A DNA stretch of 46,660 bases from Cylindrotheca closterium. Its lineage: Eukaryota; Bacillariophyta; Bacillariophyceae; Bacillariales; Bacillariaceae. Positions 40,619 through 46,660 of the stretch are shown one piece after another (the stretch's first letter is position 1; each line of letters starts with the position of its first letter). The stretch lies in the NCBI GenBank assembly GCA_933822405.4, contig CAKOGP040002225.1, forward strand, positions 1 to 46,660. Direction: 5' to 3'. The translations under genes were made by a program, and so were the position numbers. Under the pieces are notes generated by a model. The model was not told the origin of the DNA. It searched no databases and saw nothing but the letters and a program-made list of their open reading frames with translations.

Positions 40619-41470
40619 GATGATGGTCTTTGGATTATATACAGTATGGATAGTGAGACAGGGAGTGAAGTATTTCAACAAGCAGATGCGTTGTGTCAAA
40701 ACGAAGATCGTGTCATATCATCTGATCGGATTCTTCCACCTCATCAAATCCAAGTTGAAAGTTGACAACGTCAGTGATGAAAGTTATGGGGGAGACAAAG
40801 CAGGGACATAAAAGGGGACGATGGCATTTTTTGCAGAACTTCAAAAAGTTTTCAGCAACCATGGAATTAGGTAATTTTAAAAAAATATCACATTGGTAAA
40901 CCAGACACCATGTTCATTTTGTATGAAAGGAATCACCATGACCTCTTATTGATCATACGGGACTACATATCCTCCTTTTGCTAGGAGTACATTACTGACA
41001 TCATGTCGCATCAATTTCCAACCCTTCCAACTTATCATCGCTGGAAATGTCTCAATTTCAGGCACCCATGTGAATCATGCAACTTTCCTTCGGGAGCGCT
41101 AAGCACGTCTTGCAACTGACCAATTCTTCGTCAGTGTCAACATCATTTTCTTCACAGAAGGAGGTTTGCTTGGACCTCATTCCTGGACTCACCCACGGTG
41201 GACACGTGCGCCATTGGACAATACGACAAAGGCTTTTGAACTTGGTTCGAAAGAAGGGTGAAATGGAAAGGTCATTGCTTATGTATTCGCTGCTGGCAAC
41301 GATGTCATGAGAGGCACTAAGTGTGGTGGAAGATTTCAATCTAGATACACGATACTAGTCGTATATTTTGGCCGAGATTCCGTCCTGTATATTTTTGGGA
41401 AGACACCTTGTGTCCATGTAGTTTTGTACAAATCCAAGTATTACCGATTACAACATATGTGTTTTAAAAA
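40619..41470. other. Intergenic, about 850 bp, no firm gene
   Basis: A minus-strand frame at 41058-41339 has several cysteines (CRIVQWRTCPPWV, CKTCLALPKESC) but no ATG until its last 40 residues, no upstream partner exon and no recognised domain. The rest holds the promoter of the small plastid protein and otherwise shows nothing. Confidence 0.45.
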
Positions 41471-43315
41471 TTATTCTGAAAAAATAGGTTTCAAAAAATC
41501 AATCACATTCGGAACAACAAACGATGCCCCACATCTTGCCTTGTGACCTTCTCGATCCGCAACAGCAGATGCGACAGGAGCCCTAACGGCAGAAGATACC
41601 ATATCATTCTTCCAAAGAGCGAGCTCCAACAGCGCTTTTATTTCCGCTCTTTCGTACCGGTGCAGAGTGAAGTGTGCATCTCTTAAGCAGGTATCTCGTC
41701 TTTTCTTATTCTCTTCAGAACTGATGTCACTGATCCTGTCGGCCATGTCGGACCGCCATTGGTCCGCACCCCAGCCAGCCATTTGGTCTAACAGCCACTT
41801 TTGGAGGTATGCCTTCATCATCAACCTGGTCTCTTCGGTCCAGATGTAGCTCAAGTGGTCAATGGCACGCTTGCCCAAGACATCCCTCCAATTCAGAATA
41901 GAGGACGGGTAAGTCTGTAAAAGGAGCTGCAGAAGGTCCATTCGACATGAGGCAGCTGACAGCAGCACATGGAATGGTGTCATCCCGAAGGAGTCTACTG
42001 AATGCTTCCATTCGACTGGGTTGTCACCGTCCTCTGATAAGGTGGCTTGGACTTTCAATCGCAAGTCGTCAACAGTCGTATCGCAAGAGTGATAGCATTT
42101 CTGGTGAATTGGGAGCTTCTTAAATCGTTCCTCCAAGGCACGTGGAGTATATAAATCCCCATATGGGGAATTCATCCAAGTACATCCTCGCCAGGCATTT
42201 GCGCCAAAGTCGACACTTTCACTTTCACATTGAAGTTTCATGTGCGATGAGATCGCAACATTGATCAACGATCGGCAGTTGCGAAAGGCGGAGTCGCCAA
42301 TCCTCAGAGCCTGCTTCCGTATTTGTGGAAATTCCACTGACACAAGATCCATACATCCAGAAAAGGCAAAGTCATCAATAATCTTGGTAGTCGAAGGGAC
42401 TCGGATTCGTGATAATGCCACACAGTCCATCAAAGCATGGGCTCCGATTTTGACCAAACCCTCTGGAAGATCCACTTCTGATAAGGAAGCGCATCCCGAG
42501 AACGCACCATCCCAAATCATCGTTACAGTGGACGGGAGCTTCATTTTAACGATAGCAGTTGCCTGCGAAAAGGAAGCAGCTCCAATTCGTTTCAATCCTT
42601 CTCGAAGCCTGATATCAGTCAAAGAAGTACACCCTGTGAACACACCATTTCCAATTGTCTCGACGCTAGAAGGAATATCAATCTCTCCAAGCGAGGAGCA
42701 GTCCGAGAACGCATAGGTGAATTGTTTCAATCTTATGGGGAGATCAATATCGACCAATGCCTTGCATCTTGAGAAGGCCGAGGATTCAATCGTTTCAACA
42801 GTCGATGGAAACTTGATTTCACGGATGCAGTAACACTCGAAGAATGCATACTCTCCAATTTTGATCAAGCCCTCCAAAAATATTACCTCAGCCAATGTGT
42901 GACACAAGGAGAAAGCCGAGTTCTCGATTATCTCCACAGTGGAGGGTACCTTGATTCGTTTCAGGGCAGAACACTGGGAGAAGGACCTAATACCAATCTT
43001 CTGAAGTCCGTCTGGAAGGGAGACGTCCACCAGCGAGGAGCACTGATGAAACGCATGTTCACCAATTGATATCAAACCATTTGGAAACGACACTTGCGTC
43101 AGTGCGACACAAAGATCAAAGGCCCGATCTCCAATTTGGAGAAAATGAGATGGGAACAAGATTTGCTGCAACTCTTGACGCCGTCGACAAACCTCATCCG
43201 GCAAATAGTCCGCGGACTCATCAATGATCAAATTCTGGACATCAATGGGAATACTGTTGCTATATATCCCTGAATAGGTGAAGGATGTCATTGAATGATG
43301 CAGTAATCTCTGCAT
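41471..43315 (-). CDS. BspA-like leucine-rich repeat protein with ankyrin-like tail
   Basis: The product is 614 aa from ATG 43315; the frame extends 20 codons further only through a TTG. Residues about 40-400 contain about a dozen LRR_5/BspA units of 23 residues (IGEHAFHQCSSLVDVSLPDG, IENSAFSLCHTLAEVIFLEG and so on). The C-terminal 200 residues have an ankyrin-like stretch (GMTPFHVLLSAASCRMDLLQLLLQTYPSSIL) and a helical end. This architecture is common and multicopy in diatoms; binding partners are unknown. No signal peptide is visible, so it is probably cytosolic, unless an upstream exon is missing. Confidence 0.8.
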   Translation of the reverse strand: MQRLLHHSMTSFTYSGIYSNSIPIDVQNLIIDESADYLPDEVCRRRQELQQILFPSHFLQIGDRAFDLCVALTQVSFPNGLISIGEHAFHQCSSLVDVSLPDGLQKIGIRSFSQCSALKRIKVPSTVEIIENSAFSLCHTLAEVIFLEGLIKIGEYAFFECYCIREIKFPSTVETIESSAFSRCKALVDIDLPIRLKQFTYAFSDCSSLGEIDIPSSVETIGNGVFTGCTSLTDIRLREGLKRIGAASFSQATAIVKMKLPSTVTMIWDGAFSGCASLSEVDLPEGLVKIGAHALMDCVALSRIRVPSTTKIIDDFAFSGCMDLVSVEFPQIRKQALRIGDSAFRNCRSLINVAISSHMKLQCESESVDFGANAWRGCTWMNSPYGDLYTPRALEERFKKLPIHQKCYHSCDTTVDDLRLKVQATLSEDGDNPVEWKHSVDSFGMTPFHVLLSAASCRMDLLQLLLQTYPSSILNWRDVLGKRAIDHLSYIWTEETRLMMKAYLQKWLLDQMAGWGADQWRSDMADRISDISSEENKKRRDTCLRDAHFTLHRYERAEIKALLELALWKNDMVSSAVRAPVASAVADREGHKARCGASFVVPNVIDFLKPIFSE

Positions 43316-43556
43316 GTGAGATTGTGATTGATTTTGAGATTGGGTTCCGATCGGACTTTGAACCGCACGATTCAAGATTGATTTGAAAATCCCCCAAATG
43401 ACTGAAAAGAAGGAGAGGAGTATTATTGGGGAGCCTCAAGTTGCAATATCGTATCTTATTCGTTGGCGTCCGCACCTTTACTGTACCTGTACCGGTAGGT
43501 ACGCAGGGACGTTAAAGCCTTTGTCTGTATTACGTACTTCTGATTACTTCTGATTA

Positions 43557-45035
43557 TTAGAAAATCACCTTCTCCCGAAGTAACCAGTAGACAACATCCA
43601 CTCTCATAGCGGTGCACTCTGGACCATCTTCCCAATAGTCTGAAGCGGAACAATACTTGAGTGTCATTGCCCTCTTCAGAACCAGCGCCCAGAGGCCCCG
43701 TGGAAAAGATTTCGTGGATCCATTCTGTAATTCTCGCCGTCCTCCTCGATTCAAACTTAAAGGAACAGCTAGTAGGGCACGAAATAACTCAGCATCATCG
43801 TCTCCATCTTGGTCCTCTTCATCATCTTCTTCGTCGTCTTCACTTTCATCGTCCTGTCCATCATCATCGTGACAATGTACATTTTCGAGAGTTGTGTTTA
43901 ACCAAAGAGCATTCAAGAGAGCATCTCTGCATACTTTCGATTGAAGAAATGGCAAAGCTGTTACTCCCGACTCAAGAAATGTTGCACCACTCAGAACTAG
44001 ACTCCTCAGAGATTTCATTTCAGGCAGTTTTTCCAAAAACACCAAAAAGTCTTTCTCGCTGATTGGATTGGCAAAGAGAACAAGAACTTCCAGTTTCGCA
44101 TTATCGCCGAGTAGCAACTTGTCGAAAGGAGCAAGATCCGAAATCTGATTATCGCAAATATTGAGGTGCTCCAATGACTTGAATCCTTCTGCTATGTGCG
44201 CAGCCATCGAGCTGGTCATACCGTTTTGAGTCATAATGAGGGCTTTCAATGATAAGTTCTTCACGATTCTTGCAGGCAATTTTGAGCTGGGTGGGTGTAT
44301 TGAAATGCGATGCAAATAAAGTGTTTCGAGAGAGCAGTCGTCTCGGCAAATTAAATCGTCAAAGATATGCAAAGGAATCATGCCAGGGATGTCGTTCTGG
44401 GTGTAGTCAAACGCTGTAACTTTGGTTTCCAACAGAGCAGCTCGAAGTATGTTTGAGATCATGAGTCCGTCCGAAAACGGATCCATCTGAAGCTCCAAAT
44501 GCTTCAGATTGCGGTTTCGCCGCAATGCATGGATGAATTGACGACCTGCCTCATCATTATGAGGTCCAAACGGAAGACGAAGTAGCGTCAAATGGTCTAG
44601 ACTTGTAGAGTACGCAATCCCTTCGAACAGCATAGACATTTGCTGTATAGTCAATTCTGGAAAATTTCCACAATCTACCAGGCTAAGATCCTCGATTCCG
44701 TTTGATTGCATCAGACTTGTCATCAAAATAGCAAATCCAGGATCCCCCCACGCCACATCGGTGAGATTCAGCATTTCCGCTTTTGTTGCAATTGATACCA
44801 ATGCGGCGAGGAACTCAGGTGAAACAAAGAAAATGTTTTGTAGGGTCACGGTGCGGATTTTAGTAGTTTTCCTATTCAACATTTTGGCCAGATTTTCGAA
44901 GGTATGTCGGTCAGAATCCTCGGCCAATTGACCATCCACCGTAATGAATCTGAGGCCTTCAGGCAAATCTTCCGTTTCCTCCAACGTTAATTTATGATAG
45001 TATTCATTGCCTATCCCGAAAATGATTTGTAGCAT
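43557..45035 (-). CDS. Leucine-rich repeat (RNI-type) protein
   Basis: The product is 492 aa from ATG 45035; upstream in-frame codons begin only with a GTG. Irregular RNI-type repeats run through residues about 60-390 (LSLKALIMTQNGMTSSMAAH, LEHLNICDNQISDL, LEVLVLFANPISEKDF). An acidic tract (about residues 400-425) separates them from a C-terminal block, LNRGGRRELQNG ... GLWALVLKRA ... VDVVYWLLREKVIF. I recognise that block as typical of a diatom LRR family. It is adjacent to the BspA-like gene in the same orientation, with 241 bp between them. Function unknown; protein-protein binding is the usual role. Confidence 0.8.
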   Translation of the reverse strand: MLQIIFGIGNEYYHKLTLEETEDLPEGLRFITVDGQLAEDSDRHTFENLAKMLNRKTTKIRTVTLQNIFFVSPEFLAALVSIATKAEMLNLTDVAWGDPGFAILMTSLMQSNGIEDLSLVDCGNFPELTIQQMSMLFEGIAYSTSLDHLTLLRLPFGPHNDEAGRQFIHALRRNRNLKHLELQMDPFSDGLMISNILRAALLETKVTAFDYTQNDIPGMIPLHIFDDLICRDDCSLETLYLHRISIHPPSSKLPARIVKNLSLKALIMTQNGMTSSMAAHIAEGFKSLEHLNICDNQISDLAPFDKLLLGDNAKLEVLVLFANPISEKDFLVFLEKLPEMKSLRSLVLSGATFLESGVTALPFLQSKVCRDALLNALWLNTTLENVHCHDDDGQDDESEDDEEDDEEDQDGDDDAELFRALLAVPLSLNRGGRRELQNGSTKSFPRGLWALVLKRAMTLKYCSASDYWEDGPECTAMRVDVVYWLLREKVIF

Positions 45036-45358
45036 GGCTCTTTGAGTACCCTTATTCTCGGTGATGTGTTGGAACGAACTCACTCATCCGGTGGTGTGGT
45101 GTCATTGTCCCGCAATTAAATTTTTAAGCCACGATGTGTGCTTGCGCTATATTGAATATTTGGCGCCAAAACTACAACGCTATACAAGTACCATACAAAG
45201 GACGATGTTACTGAATGATGCCAATTTATTGTATAGTAGGTAGGACTACTGTACATCATGTCAATTGAACCCTATAGAGTACTATCTAATATTTATATCG
45301 GGCTCTTGGATATCACGCTCCTTTATCATAATAGAAAAGAGATTTTCTGTTGTGCATG
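45036..45358. other. Intergenic, no gene seen
   Basis: About 320 bp upstream of the RNI-type gene. I see no coding frame or repeat; the promoter of that gene is expected here. Confidence 0.5.
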
Positions 45359-45605
45359 TCATGCAGTCAGCAAATCCTCGTAGTCGCCATCAGCATCATC
45401 GTTGGCTGGCCTAGGCTCGTTGTCAACAACCTCCGACCAGTGCCACTTTATCTCCAACGAGCCACTCGTATCCCATAGATTAGGCGCACTGCATTTTTTG
45501 AAACGTCTCGTCAACGGTGAGGTGAAGACGAATTCTTGGCCAAAGGTTCCAATTCAGATCTACCAGTGACGCAGTGATCAGTGCCGAATCGATAATGGGT
45601 GGGAT
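45359..45605 (-). pseudogene. Coding-like fragment with one frame break
   Basis: Read on the minus strand, an open frame gives ITASLVDLNWNLWPRIRLHL and TVDETFQK, reaching a run of six A bases. Shifting the frame there gives KCSAPNLWDTSGSLEIKWHW, SEVVDNEPRPANDD and a stop at 45359. Both halves look coding (Trp-rich, even composition), and the break lies exactly at the homopolymer. It could be a pseudogene, a sequencing error, or a last exon. No ATG is seen. It begins about 20 bp after the stop of the 290-aa gene on the same strand. Confidence 0.4.
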
Positions 45606-45624
45606 TCAACAAGTAACCCTTAGC

Positions 45625-46497
45625 CTACGCTGATGATTTTTCCTTCATTTCGTCCAACGATGACTTCTTTTTCTTCATGGCGTCCTTCTCTCGACGCTTG
45701 TACGTAAAGCCTGGAGGATTCCAATCAGGACGAAACCCAAACGACTTGGCTGGGATATCCTTCAAGGAGGTATCGCCTTTGATGGAGACTTGAATCAATT
45801 CTGCCTCGTCTGCGTCAAGAGGACCATCGGAATCGCTTCCCATAGTCAAACTTGCCGGCGAAATGACTCCCAATTGCAAGGAAGCTGCACCAGACTTTCC
45901 TCCGGCAGCCACTAGTTCTGGTCTCATATGCACCGATGTCCAAAAAATGAGGCCCTTTTGTAGTGTCAAAGAGGCCTGCATCGGAGTCTTATCTGGGAGA
46001 GTACACACTTTGCCAATGCGAAACCAAGGAGTGCCACCAGGCTCTTCCCCTTCTTTTATTGATGGGCCACATCGTACAAAGACATCTGCGACTTCAAAAT
46101 TCACATACTCATCGTCTTCCGGATCACCCAGTGGTCTAATTTCCAAGTCGGTGATGCTGGCAAAAATGTCCCATTGTGTTTCCAACGAATTCTTGTCGGC
46201 GGAAATGGTAGGTGTGGATGATGAAGAAGATGTTGCCTTGCTGCTTCCTCCAAAGCCACCTCCGCTAGACTTGGTGGGTTTCTTCTTTGCCTTTTTGGCG
46301 AATAGCAGTGTCGATAATCTTGCGAATGAAGTGCATGGATTTTCAACAATGGACGTCAATGACTGTTGGCTGGTCAGTGTTGAGGACAGGTGATGATGAG
46401 TGGTTGAAATTGATTGGTGATGGAAGCCTTGTAGTCTGGTGAGCAGTTGGATGAACAATATTAATGAAAGTAGGGGACCTTTGATAAAGTCGGCCAT
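45625..46497 (-). CDS. Plastid-targeted protein of unknown function
   Basis: A single exon encodes 290 aa. The start (LLSLILFIQLLTRLQGFHH) is a signal peptide with a G-F motif, then a Ser/Thr-rich transit stretch up to about residue 70 and a Lys/Gly/Ser linker. The mature part begins near SLETQWDIFASITDLEIRPL and includes VNFEVADVFVRCG, GTPWFRIGKVCT and QKGLIFWTSVHMRPEL. It ends in a very basic Lys/Glu tail (KDAMKKKKSSLDEMKEKSSA) after FGFRPDWNPPGFTYKRR. The repeated WFRIGKV and FRPDWNPPGF motifs look conserved, but I do not recognise the family. The first ATG follows a plain upstream region. Confidence 0.78.
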   Translation of the reverse strand: MADFIKGPLLSLILFIQLLTRLQGFHHQSISTTHHHLSSTLTSQQSLTSIVENPCTSFARLSTLLFAKKAKKKPTKSSGGGFGGSSKATSSSSSTPTISADKNSLETQWDIFASITDLEIRPLGDPEDDEYVNFEVADVFVRCGPSIKEGEEPGGTPWFRIGKVCTLPDKTPMQASLTLQKGLIFWTSVHMRPELVAAGGKSGAASLQLGVISPASLTMGSDSDGPLDADEAELIQVSIKGDTSLKDIPAKSFGFRPDWNPPGFTYKRREKDAMKKKKSSLDEMKEKSSA

Positions 46498-46660
46498 TGT
46501 GTGTGAGCGATAGTTGAAAGTGGTTGTATCAACGGTGGTTTGTTAGAACCGTAGTGCTCGATGCAATAAGTGTGTTGTGGTTGAAGATGATGGAAGATAT
46601 TTTCTTTCTGGATGCAATCAGTCATGCATGCGCGGCTGACATATTTTTGATCCAATGAGT

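Noticed and set aside
41058..41339. Cys-containing minus-strand frame of 93 codons
   Set aside because: It has no ATG before its last third, no splice partner and no recognised domain; kept only as an intergenic note.
1..46660. tRNA genes
   Set aside because: I looked for GGTTCRAATCC-type B boxes paired with A boxes and saw none that fold; a tRNAscan run would settle it.

Overview
The window looks like nuclear DNA of a diatom, probably a pennate one. Genes carry short GT-AG introns (66-127 bp where I could resolve them). Several proteins start with a signal peptide that ends in an A-F or G-F motif, as in diatom plastid presequences. Several families are ones I know mainly from diatoms: DUF6824, BspA-like leucine-rich repeats with an ankyrin-like tail, and a CRHC/GQVGIRC module. 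I see no rRNA, no convincing tRNA, no CRISPR array and no intact transposase.

Layout. 1-3.1 kb: a 267-bp direct repeat, a decayed minus-strand acidic gene and hairpin element A. 3.2-16.2 kb: a gene-dense block with a WDR83-like WD40 protein, tail-to-tail with a nardilysin-like M16 metalloprotease, a diatom multi-pass membrane protein, a small Cys-rich membrane protein, a RUS/DUF647 protein and an FkbM-type methyltransferase. 16.2-31.4 kb: a repeat-rich accessory region. It holds hairpin elements B and C, five copies (mostly broken) of a small gene family I call MRLP, a zinc-binding-type gene, a secreted Cys-rich protein, nested inverted repeats, and a spliced gene joining a CRAL-TRIO-like part to DUF6824. 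31.4-46.5 kb: gene-dense again, with a thylakoid-lumen precursor, an acidic membrane protein, a PhnP-like metallo-beta-lactamase-fold protein, an EEP nuclease/phosphatase with a PD-(D/E)XK-like tail, an ARASP-like site-2 protease, a small single-pass protein, two leucine-rich-repeat proteins and a plastid-targeted unknown.

The most unusual signal is the hairpin family. Copies A (+), B (+) and C (-) keep short linkers unchanged while the stems between them differ in sequence but stay self-complementary. Several closing pairs are G-U, which favours RNA folded in one orientation. Copy B sits inside a broken MRLP gene. The MRLP gene and its upstream neighbour form a duplicated pair in which each locus kept a different member. 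The gene-dense block on the right is rich in predicted plastid proteins (lumenal protein, membrane protease, EEP protein, small membrane protein, 290-aa unknown), but nothing shows that they form one pathway.
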